In this document: piece by piece, positions 28,731-40,285 of the stretch | Numbering within the stretch: the stretch's first letter is position 1 | Layout of the letters: the number at the start of each line of letters is the position of its first letter | Source of the DNA: Kluyveromyces lactis | Lineage: Eukaryota; Ascomycota; Saccharomycetes; Saccharomycetales; Saccharomycetaceae | Assembly: GCF_000002515.2 (NCBI RefSeq) | Contig: NC_006040.1 | Span: 1,116,001-1,180,000, forward strand | Reading direction: 5' to 3' | DNA length: 64,000 nt | Notes under the pieces: model-generated | Told to the model about the DNA's origin: nothing | Database searches by the model: none | What the model saw: only the letters and a program-made list of their open reading frames with translations | Position numbers and translations under genes: made by a program

Positions 28731-30433
28731 ATTAGTGTATTTGCTTTCACTCTTATTATTATATTGAAGTGATCAATGCTTTCTGCAAGACTTAGGGTAT
28801 ATTGCATAGAATGGATGAATGGAATGAATTGTGATTACAACCCTGGTTTTCCAAGATGGTCTTTCGGGTGTTTATATATAATTTGTTTCTCGATAAAGTC
28901 GTATGAGATGAAATGGATAGGATTCTCGCATGAGTTTTCGACACACGCTCCCCATGTCATTAACTCCTTGTCAACAGTAATCAGCCTATTCATTAGAAAG
29001 AATTTCCAAATTTTGTTATGGGATTACCTAACCTTAAAAAGTTTCTACGGCTTAATAATGAGAGGAAAAGAAAACCTGGTGGATCATTAGAGAAATGCTA
29101 CTAGGTTTCTGAAAACATCGAACAGTGAACCGTTTCCTACTGTACTGAAAAGAAAGTTTTGGGTAACGAGCAAGCAAGCAGGAAGCTGTATGTCGTAAAC
29201 TGATGGATGAACTAGAAAGAAGATATTCCTCTACTGGATTTTTTAGAGGGTCAAAGGCACCGGAAAAACTAAAAACAACCAAGCACTGTCCATAAAGAAA
29301 GGAAAAGTACTCAGATGATTCCTTAACTAAGCCTAAAATTGATCCGGCGTACCGCAGCTTGGTCTTTATCATCAGACATTGGTGGTGTGTGTTGGTGGTA
29401 TGCTAGAGCTGGAGCTTCCTAAGTTTTGTTGGTTTGTTACTACTTCCTTTCTTTTTCTCTTCTTGCTCATTACTTTTCGGTTGCTATCATCTCTTTGAAA
29501 GGGACAAATGACGTATCGGAAAAACTTATTTGCGCTCCGGAAAAACTTTTTCACGTTTTTTTTTTACAGGAAGAGGGACAAGTTTCTCCGGTTGTACTTT
29601 TGCGTAGAACTCTATTCTCGGCTTATTCCTCCTTGTAGCAATTACCAGCTTCGCTGAGACTAATGGCCGAGATACCGTTTAATGAATGTGCTATCTATTG
29701 ATACAAACCTCGTGCGCACGTGACTTGTGCACTTTTCCGGTCCTTTTTTCCCTCACATAAGGTGAGGCCTTTTTGGCCCTTTTCCAGTGCACTAAAAGTG
29801 GAACTCCAGATGGTAAGACTCCAGATGGGGACCTCGAGAAGGGGACCTCGAGAAGGGGACCTCGAGAAGGGGACCTCGAGAAGGGGACCTCCAGACGAAG
29901 AACTCCAGACGAGGAACTCCAGATTGATCTCGAGATGAAAACTCCAGACAGAGAGGCCTCAAAAAACGGGACTCCAGTTTCGCTATTGTACGTTGCGGCA
30001 TATATTCACGCATATTCGGATTAATTAAGTCAATCGGGTATTTCAAGCAAACAAAGCTATTCCACTAAAGTGAGCGAAAAAAGAGGGAAATATATTACTT
30101 TAAAACTAACTAACTAGGTGAGTAAATACGGTATTTCTATAGTACATGCACGCGCTCACGGAATACTGTCGAAAAGAATTTGGGGGGAAAAGTAATAGTG
30201 GTTTGCAAATATTAGTGATATGATTATTGTTATTATTATAATTATTATCGGTGTTAGTATTATCTCTTTATCAAAGTAGTAGGTAGAACAGTGCTGGAGG
30301 AGAGACGTTGGGGTTAATCAACGTGTGTTGGTATCTAATAATAAAGGATGAGAAAGAAAAGAATAGAAAAATAAGAGTGATATATTAAAACGTTAAAAAT
30401 TGATGAAGGGAAGCACTTTTTATGAGTAAGGTT
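28731..30433. promoter_or_regulatory. Long RAG1 upstream region with CGGANNA (Rgt1-type) sites and E-box
   Basis: 1.7 kb without a supportable gene, shared by the RAG1 promoter and the 3' side of SVF1. A TATATATAAA box on the minus strand is at 28871-28880. CGGANNA motifs, the known binding core of the glucose repressor Rgt1, occur at 29261-29267, 29517-29523 and 29538-29544 (all CGGAAAA). They also occur on the other strand at 29584-29590 (CGGAGAA) and 29733-29739 (CGGAAAA). A CACGTG E-box is at 29717-29722. Sgc1/Sck1-type bHLH activation of RAG1 through E-boxes is known in K. lactis as I recall. A 14-bp minisatellite follows at 29799-29952. Confidence 0.6.
29799..29952. repeat. Minisatellite, 11 units of 14 bp
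   Basis: Four central units (29827-29882) are identical copies of GGGGACCTCGAGAA. Flanking units on both sides keep the 14-bp phase but vary around an ACTCCAGA or CTCGAGA core, for example GAAGAACTCCAGAC and GAGGAACTCCAGAT. The perfect core with degenerate edges is typical of an array growing by slippage or unequal exchange. The period is not a multiple of three, so the frames crossing it (29720-30046, both strands) are artefacts. Confidence 0.9.
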
Positions 30434-31645
30434 CTAGTTTTCATCGTATGCAGATTCTTCCACTTCAGATGATTCTGAAATGAAAGTAATTTCGCACCAC
30501 CCGAAACCTTTCGATTCCTGGTCTTTAATAGTTAATTCGAAGTCGTCGAAAAACTGGTAGATATACGGTTTGGTACCAGCGACACCAGAAACGATGTTCT
30601 TGACAAAAGTTGGAATCTCAGCCATGACGTCGACTCTTTCCACCAGGTTATCCAATTTACCCTTGACGATAGTGTTGAATGGATCAGCAGATTCAACGTC
30701 ATCGTCTTTGATGTCGGCATTGATACCGTTAAAGGAGACAGAGATTTCCTTTGGTACAGGCCATCCGACAGAATCGACTTCAGGGTCGATATATTCAGCA
30801 TCGTTATCTACTGTCACGGATAAAATGTTCTTGGTGTCACATACAATCCCGATATTTACCGTAGTGTTGGCGTATGATTTAGGCGTGGTGAATTCCATAA
30901 GCACGGCAGTGTAGTCCTCTGATTGGAAGTTTAAAAAGGTCCAAGATTTGGCAGCATGATGTGGTTTCATACCTTGCATAGCGAAAACGAACATGGAATA
31001 ATGTTTCTTTTCTTCTGAAAACTGTAAATCGATCTTGACATTAGTTTCCTCATTCTTAGCAGCAATCTTACCAGATATGTGGTTTCTTGGCCAGAAAACA
31101 TGTCTCATACTACCCCAAGGTTGAGTAACATCGTCACCGTAGTAAGTGGATGGATCTTCACCGACTTTGACACCGTCAACTGCTCTACGGATGGTGAAAT
31201 CCACTTCGACGTTTTCGTCCACGGTAGACTTGAATTGCACTTCGGTACCTTCTTCGTTCATTACAATAGATAGATTGTCAGCGTAGAAATTAGTTCCCTC
31301 TATTCTGAAATTCTCTAACTTCACCGATGTCCAAATTTGATCATCTGTATTTTCCTTGTGGTAAATCCTGAAAGTAAACTGAGCAGTAGTATGCAATCCA
31401 ATGATGTTGGAATGGATCACTTGAGCGAACCCAGTGTATCCAGTTTCCAGATCAGTAAAGTAAAAAGTTGATGTCTCAACGTTCGTGTAGTCTGGATTCC
31501 TCCACTCGAAATCCTTCGTACTAGTAACATGGAATGGCTGCTTACCCTTAACTCTTTCAGTACATGGATGAATGTACTCTTGGCCATATTCTGGCTCAGC
31601 AATCCCTGTGACGGCACTAATACCACCTTGAATCCACTTCAACAT
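30434..31645 (-). CDS. SVF1: Survival factor Svf1, lipocalin-like
   Basis: Cytosolic and membrane-associated protein needed for survival under oxidative stress and for sphingolipid homeostasis; reported as a ceramide carrier between ER and Golgi. 403 residues from the ATG at 31645, shorter than S. cerevisiae (481). The N-terminus MLKWIQGGISAVTGIAEPEYG is a short amphipathic helix of the kind used for membrane binding. Two beta-barrel halves follow (FYFTDLETGYTGFAQVIHSN in the first; WGSMRHVFWPRNHISGKI leading the second). The tail is acidic (SESSEVEESAYDEN). It lies beside an HXT gene as in S. cerevisiae (YDR345C-YDR346C). It is divergent from the RRM3-like helicase. Confidence 0.93.
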   Translation of the reverse strand: MLKWIQGGISAVTGIAEPEYGQEYIHPCTERVKGKQPFHVTSTKDFEWRNPDYTNVETSTFYFTDLETGYTGFAQVIHSNIIGLHTTAQFTFRIYHKENTDDQIWTSVKLENFRIEGTNFYADNLSIVMNEEGTEVQFKSTVDENVEVDFTIRRAVDGVKVGEDPSTYYGDDVTQPWGSMRHVFWPRNHISGKIAAKNEETNVKIDLQFSEEKKHYSMFVFAMQGMKPHHAAKSWTFLNFQSEDYTAVLMEFTTPKSYANTTVNIGIVCDTKNILSVTVDNDAEYIDPEVDSVGWPVPKEISVSFNGINADIKDDDVESADPFNTIVKGKLDNLVERVDVMAEIPTFVKNIVSGVAGTKPYIYQFFDDFELTIKDQESKGFGWCEITFISESSEVEESAYDEN

Positions 31646-32443
31646 TTCGATAGTGAATAAATTTGTAGGCTTAACTTTCGATGCAAACTCGAGATTTCTT
31701 ACAGTAAAGCTATGCTTGATACTGTGTGCGTAGATGTGCGATGTTCAAATGACAAAGAAATAACTCGCTATTTTCTATGACTTACAGCAATCTAATAAAT
31801 CAAACAAACCGATGAGAAGGTTTGAGACTGAACTTACTCTGTAATTCACTTATTAGAATCAATGAAATAGAAAAGAAATAGAACGCAAACCCGTACAATA
31901 ACTATAATCAATGACTACTGGACTGGTTCTGATGCGCTGATAACGACTGTTTTTGGTATTTGTCTCGCCCCCCTCGTTTACTGTTTGTTGTTTGTTGTTC
32001 TCTAAGTTTCGTTTCTTAAGTGAGATGAGTTTTGTTGATTTTTTTTCTTTTTCGTATGGGCGAAACGAGCTAGTCACGTGATCTGATGTTTTACGAGGAG
32101 CTTTGACCCTATTAGCACCAATAAAAAGCATTTGGGTTCCGTACCATCACTTGGTGGAATAGATCTCAGATGGGGGTCAGTAAACAATGCTGATGGGCCC
32201 TTGTAAGCACGGCATCAGTGCTTGGCAAATAATAGCAACTGTTACCCGGATAATACACGCATTTCCAAAATGTCAACAAACCAAAATCACCGAGAAACAC
32301 GTAAGAAACTGATACATGATCCATCGATGAAGCAGGAAAAATACCCTATTAGCGCTCTATCTCTGGTCCATACCTAGTTTATACCTGCTTGAATCAATAG
32401 GACGAGCTGCGGTAGCCTTTTTACCAGTTTTTAATTGGATAAA
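31646..32443. promoter_or_regulatory. Divergent promoter region, SVF1 / RRM3
   Basis: 798 bp with a TCACGTGA site (core 32075-32080) and a Reb1-type TTACCCG at 32242-32248. No tRNA, snoRNA or protein gene was recognised; the 90-codon frame at 31859-32131 is low-complexity and not called. Confidence 0.45.
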
Positions 32444-34567
32444 ATGCTGAATAAGCTTAATGCTAATAAGAAGAATAAGAAGAAAGATGGACAGAGCACC
32501 TTGAATATGTTCTTCAAAGTGAAGAATAAGCCCGCATTAGAATCATCTTCAAGTTTTAATTCACACTTCACTGAAAAAACTGTTTCTCCTCCAGTGAAAG
32601 CATTGAGAACACAGTCTGTGCTTTCGTCTTTGCATTCCCAAGGGTCGTTTGAAGAAGAATCAAATGATGATTTCTACAGTCTGCTACGAGAAAAGAAACC
32701 AGTGAAAAACTTTAAGCCATCATCTCAAACGTTCCTATCATCGTCACAGTTTCAATGTCAGTCCGGTAGTTCCTTTTCGTCCCAAACTTCAACAGTATCG
32801 GGTTACTTTTCTTCCACAACTGCAACTGCAACTGCAACTGCAACTGCAACTGAATCTAGTTGGCAAAAACCTAAGCTGGAAAGAACATTATCAGGAGTCA
32901 AGAGAACGTATTCTGATGTATCAGATGGTTCACAAAGTTCTTCATCTTCAAATGCGTTATCTCTTTCCTCAGTAAAGCGCGTAAAGCCGATTCCAAGACA
33001 ATCCATCGTTTCTCATACCAGTTCCAAGAGCTCCAAATCTAGCAGCATTAACGGAAGAATTGAACTAACTGCAGAGCAGAGGAAAGTAATAGAATATGTG
33101 TGCAAAGATAGATTGAATGTGTTCTATACAGGTAGCGCAGGTACAGGTAAGTCCGTTATATTGAGAACCATGATCTCGACGCTTAATGCAAAATATGGGA
33201 AAGATGCTGTAGCGGTCACTGCTTCCACAGGTCTTGCGGCGGTTAATATTGGAGGTATTACAATTAACAAATTCTCTGGTGTAGGTATTGGCCAAGGTGA
33301 TGCTAATAGACTTATCAATATGGTCAAAAGAAACAAGACTAGTCTTAACAGATGGAAGAGAACTAAAGTTTTGATTGTGGATGAAATTTCAATGATTGAT
33401 GGCTACTTCCTTGATAAACTGGATGCAATTGGAAGAGGTTTATTGAATAGAACTAAACCTTTTGGTGGTATTCAGTTGGTCTTCACAGGTGATTTTTTCC
33501 AGCTTCCACCTGTTCCAGATAGAGATTCAAATAAGGCTGGTCCAATCTTTTGCTTTGAGAGTAACGTATGGAAATATGCTATCCACAAAACCATACTATT
33601 ACAACAGGTGTTCAGGCAGACTGATAATGAATTGATTGATCTTTTGAACGGTATTAGAATGGGTAACACATCTGGCGACACCATTAAACTAATTAAAAAA
33701 TTTGAAGCACCAGTGGAATACGACGATGGCATTGAACCAACCGAACTTTACCCAACGAGACGTGAAGTGGAACTGTCCAATAAACGTAGGTTAGAGAGGT
33801 TGCCAGGTTATGAAATCCTTTACAAGGCAGTAGATTTTATCCCTCCTAATATCAATTCTAATATTCTTAACAACGTTATGGCAGAAAAAGAAATCAAACT
33901 GAAGGAGGATGCCCAAGTAATGATGTTGAAAAACATCGATGATACCTTAGTCAATGGTTCCTTAGGAAGAGTCCTCTTTTTCTGTACTTCGGCATTGTTC
34001 TTGGAAGCATCCAAGATATTCCCTGATCTAAGCGATCCGGAAGTTGTACAAGATATGAGATGCGTTTGCAGAGCCATTGGTGTGCCACCATCTGGTAGAT
34101 CTTCGGACTTACAACGGGATATCAATCTTAGACCAACAAACAGGCAAGAAGTTCTTAACTTCGTATTGGATAAAGCAAGTAAAATCGTAAATGGGCCCGG
34201 TATTCTATCGACAATCATGTTCCCTGTTGTGAAATTCATAGACAAACAAGACATCAGAGGATACCAAATTAAACTAGTTGAACCAGAAGAATTCTCTGTC
34301 GGAGAAACTGAGAAGGATTCTGCTGTCAGGAAACAATTACCTTTAATGCTATGTTGGGCAATTTCCATCCACAAATCCCAGGGTCAAACTATCGATAGAC
34401 TAAAAGTAGACCTGAAACGGACCTTTGAATCAGGTCAAGTTTATGTGGCATTATCAAGAGCTGTCTCGAAGGATAGACTACAAATAACAAACTTTGATCC
34501 TCATAAAATTAAGGTTAATGAAAAGGTAAAGGACTTTTACCAAAACTTGCATAAACTAAAGACATGA
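32444..34567 (+). CDS. RRM3: Pif1-family 5'-3' DNA helicase, probable Rrm3
   Basis: Helps replication forks pass protein barriers at rDNA, tRNA genes and telomeres. The first ATG, 32444, gives 707 residues (an earlier TTG opens the frame). Near the N-terminus QSTLNMFF fits the PCNA-binding PIP box, a feature of Rrm3 rather than Pif1. A Ser-rich disordered region runs to about 190. Helicase motifs follow: Walker A GSAGTGKS near residue 229, VLIVDEISMID near 309, GDFFQLPPV, the Pif1-type late motif AISIHKSQGQTIDRLKVDL and YVALSRA. S. cerevisiae Rrm3 is 723 residues. Pif1 itself, which would carry a mitochondrial presequence, remains possible but less likely. Confidence 0.8.
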   Translation: MLNKLNANKKNKKKDGQSTLNMFFKVKNKPALESSSSFNSHFTEKTVSPPVKALRTQSVLSSLHSQGSFEEESNDDFYSLLREKKPVKNFKPSSQTFLSSSQFQCQSGSSFSSQTSTVSGYFSSTTATATATATATESSWQKPKLERTLSGVKRTYSDVSDGSQSSSSSNALSLSSVKRVKPIPRQSIVSHTSSKSSKSSSINGRIELTAEQRKVIEYVCKDRLNVFYTGSAGTGKSVILRTMISTLNAKYGKDAVAVTASTGLAAVNIGGITINKFSGVGIGQGDANRLINMVKRNKTSLNRWKRTKVLIVDEISMIDGYFLDKLDAIGRGLLNRTKPFGGIQLVFTGDFFQLPPVPDRDSNKAGPIFCFESNVWKYAIHKTILLQQVFRQTDNELIDLLNGIRMGNTSGDTIKLIKKFEAPVEYDDGIEPTELYPTRREVELSNKRRLERLPGYEILYKAVDFIPPNINSNILNNVMAEKEIKLKEDAQVMMLKNIDDTLVNGSLGRVLFFCTSALFLEASKIFPDLSDPEVVQDMRCVCRAIGVPPSGRSSDLQRDINLRPTNRQEVLNFVLDKASKIVNGPGILSTIMFPVVKFIDKQDIRGYQIKLVEPEEFSVGETEKDSAVRKQLPLMLCWAISIHKSQGQTIDRLKVDLKRTFESGQVYVALSRAVSKDRLQITNFDPHKIKVNEKVKDFYQNLHKLKT

Positions 34568-34857
34568 ATAGCTTAACAACCTCAAAAAAAAATTTAGAGT
34601 ATGAATGAGCGCACATTATTTCATGTCATGGAGGAGATGTCCCAGTTGGGGCTGTCCTTAAAAGCTAAACTTAAATTATTCATCAAATCGCCGAACATTC
34701 ATGGCATATACGCATAATGATAAATAAAGCATATATATATCAAAAAAGAAAAGGCATAAGGCAGTTATTTGTTGATATACTGTAACGATACACATTCGGG
34801 TCCTATTATATCGATGATAGGGGTCTGTGATGTTTTTTTTTATCTTTTGTTTATTCA

Positions 34858-36849
34858 ATGTCAGTTAACAAGCCAAATAATCTAAAATATGTAATGAATA
34901 AACAAAGTAAATCAAATTGTCCGATGAGGCTGAGACTCTATCTGCACTCAAAACAAGAAAGAAATCCGAGAGACTATGCTTGTGGCCCTGAAGCGATGAA
35001 ATTTCGTTGGAGAAGGATATTTAGCATCAAGGTGCTTGGGATTGTAACTACGTTGCTGTTTATATCTTTTCTATTACCAAGCGGAGCAGTACCAAATTCA
35101 ACTGTTCCACATTTTGAAGGTAAAAGAGCACTAATTTACTCTCCATTTTATAGACTCGCAAGCTCGCTTAACCTCGGAAAATGGCTTTCGTTGGCTCTAC
35201 ATGCTACTAATAAGTATCATAAGATTGGTTTGGACTGGCCAACGCTACCCCTAGAGCAGAAATGCCGTTTTTATTTCGAATCAACATTGGAAATAAACCC
35301 AACATGGAATAATGATCATATTAAAGACTTCCATAACGACAATAATTTGGATGACCCCTTGGCAGAGCTTATGTTAGAACGGATAAGGATGTATGATTCT
35401 TGTTTCATCAGTGGAGGTTTATCCACATCCAAGGTGTTCAAGAGATCAGTCGTGAAGCCAAACGATCTTGAATCGAGATTATTCCCTTTCCTCTCAAAGA
35501 AGACACCATTCAGACATTTGTGGCCTAAAATGATACATGTCAATCCTTGGACGTTGATTCCTTCTTTTAGTAACCCATTGTTAGAAGGTAAAGACACCTG
35601 GAAAATGGATGATAATTATTCATTCTTCTATAATTGGAATAATTTTGCAGAGGGGAAGGGAATTGTACTGACATTGGGGCTGAGGCACGGTGACCAGTTC
35701 AAGAAGTTACTTCTCACTTTGGAGAATTTAAATAATACACTTCCAATACAAGTTATTCACAACGGATCTGAGCTTACTGAAGCCTTCATTTACGACATTC
35801 ATTCATTCTTAAACGCAAAAAAATTATCACAGCAGGTTTATTTTGTCAATATTGAACCGTTAATCGATGCTTCATTCGTTGGTCAATACGTCCATTATTT
35901 CATAAATAAATGGATGGCATTATTGTTCAATACCTTTTCTGAATGTATTCTACTGGATGCGGACTCTGTGTCATTTGCCAGTCTTGAATCCTATTTTGAT
36001 TTCAAAGGTTATCAGGACACTGGCATGCTGTTATTCAGAGACAGAAATATTATAGGCGAGAAAACTTTTATTTATTGTACAGATACATTAAAGAAGCTTT
36101 TCCCGTCTGTAGAAGAAACCCATTTCATGAGCCATAGATCTACTTTCCCCCTCGAACTTGTGGAGAATGATAATATCAATATCGATACTCTATCTATGGA
36201 AGAGCAGATATACTATAAGTTCTTCCATAACTTACAACTACATCACATAGATAGTGGATTAGTTGTAGTTGATCGAGTTAAAAAATTATCTAGTCTACTC
36301 ATCTCAACTATGATGAATATCGATGGTAAGCTTCAAAGATGCGTTTACGGCGATAAAGAAATATTTTGGCTTGGCCAATTGCTCGCCGGAGAGAAATATT
36401 CTATATACCCAACTGAAGGTTCCATCATGGGTACCGTTAAAAACAAGCCTGATGATACTTTTGAAATATGTGGCACCCAAATGGCTCACGTCAGCACAGA
36501 AGGTACTTTACTATGGTCCAACGGTGGGTTGAAGAAGTGTAAGGTACAAGACTGTGCCGTGGCTGATTTCGACCACGACCCTGACTATTTCCAAGAGAAA
36601 TACGGCAACCCTGTTGCCTTACAGCAAATGTATGATTCTTCATTATCTATCAGTGGTTATATCACGCCGAATGTTGGGCAATATCCCTGGGAAAAAATCA
36701 AGGAGTGTCATCAGTACACTTATTGTGCCACAGCAAAAGAAAACGTAGGAACCATAGTCAAATTCGATACCGATACTATTTCACGTTTACAATCTGTTTC
36801 GGATATCTGGAATTCAAACGTCAAACTTGATGATAACATGGAAATATAG
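34858..36849 (+). CDS. Alpha-1,3-mannosyltransferase, MNN1 family (GT71)
   Basis: Golgi enzyme adding terminal alpha-1,3-mannose to N- or O-linked glycans. 663 residues from the ATG at 34858, immediately after a T-rich leader. Type II topology: a basic cytoplasmic N-terminus of about 55 residues, one membrane anchor (VLGIVTTLLFISFLLP, near 58-75), then the lumenal catalytic domain. The catalytic domain holds the DxD-type metal/nucleotide-sugar motif LLDADSV, followed by the family stretch YQDTGMLLFRDRN. Downstream, IDSGLVVVDR and KEIFWLGQLLAG are also typical of Mnn1, Mnt2, Mnt3 and Mnt4. Which of these four is the true orthologue cannot be settled by eye. It lies 290 bp downstream of the helicase in tandem. 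Confidence 0.85.
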   Translation: MSVNKPNNLKYVMNKQSKSNCPMRLRLYLHSKQERNPRDYACGPEAMKFRWRRIFSIKVLGIVTTLLFISFLLPSGAVPNSTVPHFEGKRALIYSPFYRLASSLNLGKWLSLALHATNKYHKIGLDWPTLPLEQKCRFYFESTLEINPTWNNDHIKDFHNDNNLDDPLAELMLERIRMYDSCFISGGLSTSKVFKRSVVKPNDLESRLFPFLSKKTPFRHLWPKMIHVNPWTLIPSFSNPLLEGKDTWKMDDNYSFFYNWNNFAEGKGIVLTLGLRHGDQFKKLLLTLENLNNTLPIQVIHNGSELTEAFIYDIHSFLNAKKLSQQVYFVNIEPLIDASFVGQYVHYFINKWMALLFNTFSECILLDADSVSFASLESYFDFKGYQDTGMLLFRDRNIIGEKTFIYCTDTLKKLFPSVEETHFMSHRSTFPLELVENDNINIDTLSMEEQIYYKFFHNLQLHHIDSGLVVVDRVKKLSSLLISTMMNIDGKLQRCVYGDKEIFWLGQLLAGEKYSIYPTEGSIMGTVKNKPDDTFEICGTQMAHVSTEGTLLWSNGGLKKCKVQDCAVADFDHDPDYFQEKYGNPVALQQMYDSSLSISGYITPNVGQYPWEKIKECHQYTYCATAKENVGTIVKFDTDTISRLQSVSDIWNSNVKLDDNMEI

Positions 36850-37370
36850 TAGTGTCTTCATCTCCAACGCCATTAACTTGATCTTTTTTTTTCCTGTTCT
36901 TACCAACCCCCCTGGCCTTTTGATATTTTGATCATAGTGTAACTGTCATGGTGTAGTAGAGGTATTCATTAAAACACTTCCTCTGTCACCATCCTGTACT
37001 TACGTAGTTTAACTTAAACTTTTAAACAGATGTCTAAAGTGACATCAGCCGTATTATGTACCCTATACCCGCACAACTTGCTCCAGAATCATGCGAAGAT
37101 AGCTCACGAAGTTTCCCCGAGGTGTAATCTGCTTTATAGACGCAGTATCACTCTCGGACTCGAGTGTTCTTGTAGTATCCGTCCACTGACACTGACGCTT
37201 CGATATTCTTCGTATTTTGTGATCATCGAATAGGAGACTTTGACGAAATTCTTGGTTGAAATGATTCCCCATTCAAAGGGTTTAAAGACAACTTTGATCT
37301 TGATTTAGGAGGTGCGAATCGCAGTATTGCTCAGCGAGTTCAAGGGTCAACCAACCATTTACTAATTGCT
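36850..37370. other. Upstream region of PAN1
   Basis: 521 bp between tandem genes. A 66-codon frame at 37030-37233 has no coding character. Homopolymer T near 36885 probably belongs to the 3' end of the mannosyltransferase. No recognisable regulatory cluster was seen. Confidence 0.35.
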
Positions 37371-40241
37371 ATGTACAACCAGTACCAGCAGCAGCCCCAG
37401 CAGCCGCAGCAATTTGGTGGGCAACAGCAATTCAATGCCCAACCTCAGTCAACTGGTTATGGGAATTTTTATCAACAACAGGTCCCTACTCAGGGCCAGC
37501 AGCAGCAATTCAGTGGATTTCAAACCTTTAGCAACGCTGGCGCTTTGAATCAACAGCCTACAGGTTTCAGTCAACAAACACAGGCGCAGCCACAACAGCC
37601 ACAGCAACAACAACCACAATCACAACCACAACAAGGCATGCAACAACCATTCGGTAATCAGCAACAACAAATGCCACTGACCCAACAATTGACGGGATTC
37701 AATTCTATGATGCCGCAAACATCCTTTGGTCAGCCTCAACAACAAATGCCAATGAACACGTCTTTCAATCAAGGGATGAGCACTACTGCTGTCAATGCAC
37801 CAACAGGTCCGTTACAGCCTCAACAGACTGGCTTCTATTCTCAGCAGCAGCCTTTGGAACCTTTGAAGCCAACCGCCACCGGTTTCATCAATTCCTTCGC
37901 GAATACTGGTGTTGACAACACTTTGAAGATTCCTGCCATTAGATTGTCTTTCATTACCACTCAGGATCAGGCCAAATTTGAGAAGTTGTTTAGATCGGTT
38001 GTCACTCCTGGTTCCAACACTATAACTGGTGACCAGTGCAGAAATATCTTGGTCAAATCTGGCTTACAGCCTCATCAATTGGCCAAAATTTGGACTCTCT
38101 CAGATACTAATAAGGCTGGTGTGCTTCTCTTCCCAGAATTTGCATTGGCAATGTATCTAGTCAATTCTGTATTGCAAGGTGATTCCATTCCTTATGAGTT
38201 GGATTCGAGAACCAAGGCGGAGGTTTCCAGTTTTGTTGATGCTATTAACTTCAGTGTTTCGAATGATTCGGAAGTCGAACAAAAACCTAAGACACCGTTC
38301 GATGACTTGACTGCTGGAATATCAATGATGCAACCCCAGCCTACTGGCTATATGCCACAGCTATCGTTCGGAAGTCAGCCTCAGCAGATGCAGCAACAAC
38401 AACAACAACAACAACAACAACCGCAGCAACAAAGTTTCCAGGGTTTGACTCAGCAACCAACTGGTGGGTATGGAGCAGCACCTCAGACTTCTTTTGGTAA
38501 CACTTCCCAAGCTTTACAACCACAATCCACGGGTTTCATGCCTCAAAATTCCTTCAATCAACCGTTGAACGCTCAAACCACTGGTGGATTTAGCTCTGTT
38601 TTGAACATACCACCACCAGGGTCAATGCCGCAAACATCTTTCACACAGCAAGCTCCAATGCAGACAAGTTTGGCTACTGGAGGTGGATTTTTGCAACCAC
38701 AAGCTACTGGATACTTACCTCCATCCAATTTTCAAGCAACTGCGCCACTTCAAGCTCAGAAGACAGGATTTGGTAACAACGATCTTTACACTTCAGCTAA
38801 TCTTGCTTCTAAGTTCATTGCAAGAAAGGAAGAGGCCATCACTCCAGAAGAAAAATCATTGTTTTACAAGATTTTTGAGACTTATGATGTTGAGAAAACA
38901 GGGAACCTTGACTCTGCAACTGCTGTTGAAATTTTCCGTAAATCTGGTTTGAACAGGTCAGACCTAGAACATATCTGGAATCTATGTGATACAAACAATA
39001 GTGGTAACTTGAACAAACAAGAATTCGCACTTGGTATGCATCTAGTTTATCGCAGGTTGAACGGTGAGGTTCTACCAAATACGTTGCCTCCAAGTCTAAT
39101 TCCATCCTCGACAAAGATTTTAAACACAGTCAAAGATCAATTGAAACAAGGTGTTGATAAAAATAATAGACAGCCAACTAAGGAAGATGGTTTGAGATTT
39201 AGAAACAACGATGACGAATTACTGCCAAGTTCGAGAAATCGTAGAAAGACAATCGATCAGTCTAAGAAGGTTAATGAGAATAAGGAGAAGATTGAAAACT
39301 TAAAGAACTTAATTAGGGAAAAGAAGGAATTGCTTGCCTCGGAAAAATTAAGATTGGAAAATGACTCGCAAAGAAAGCAGTCTGAAAATGCTGATCTATT
39401 ACGGTCAATTGAAAATTTGAAATCTCAAATTCAAGCGTTGCCCTCAACCTCAAAAAAATCACCTTCTGCAAACAATGCTGTGCCACATGATTTACAATCC
39501 AGATTTGATACTTTGACAGCCAGAATTCCAAACCTTTTTAAAGAAATTTCTGATGTGAGCAAAGAATTGGTTTCAAGTCAGTTGGCATTGCACCACTTGA
39601 AGGTAGATCATCCAATCCGTGGTAGTGGCCCAAACTGTAAAATCACTGAGTTAGACTGTAAGAATGCAAGGCAAAGACTGACCCTGACTGCAGGAATGTG
39701 TACTTTAGTCGGTAGACCTGAACCAAATTACGATAATTTGGAGGCACAAGCACAACATTTCAACGAAGGAATTGAAACTATCGAAAAAGATGATCAAAAG
39801 AACCAATCTGCCATCAATAACATCAGTACCTGGATTCAAGAGATCTCTTCTTCGGTGCAAGCTATAATTCACGGAAGAACTCCTTCAATGGGCCTCGAAA
39901 TGGATAAATGGGAATCTGGTATCGGTCTAGAACCAGAAGTCAGAGACTTTATCATATCTTGGAAAAACAGAAGAAACTTCGATAATTCTTCTTACAATAC
40001 CGCAGGATACTCCAACGGTATTCAAATCTCTTCTTCAGCAACCTATAGAAACAACGCTCGTGCGCCTGAAGAAAAAGACTCGTACTCAAGTTTCCAAACA
40101 CCTGAAGAAAGATCTGCATATGTCAAAGAACAAGCTAAAAAGAAGATGGAAGAAAAATTGGCAGCATTAGGAATCAAAAAGAAATCAGGGAGTTCACAAT
40201 CATCACCTAATCCTCCACAATTGACTCAGCAACAACAGCCT

Positions 40242-40285
<44 letters not shown>

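Noticed and set aside
29720-30046. Frames on both strands across the RAG1-SVF1 minisatellite
   Set aside because: They translate a 14-bp repeat in rotating phase; repetitive peptides are an artefact.
37030-37233. 66-codon frame upstream of PAN1
   Set aside because: No protein-like features and located in the promoter.
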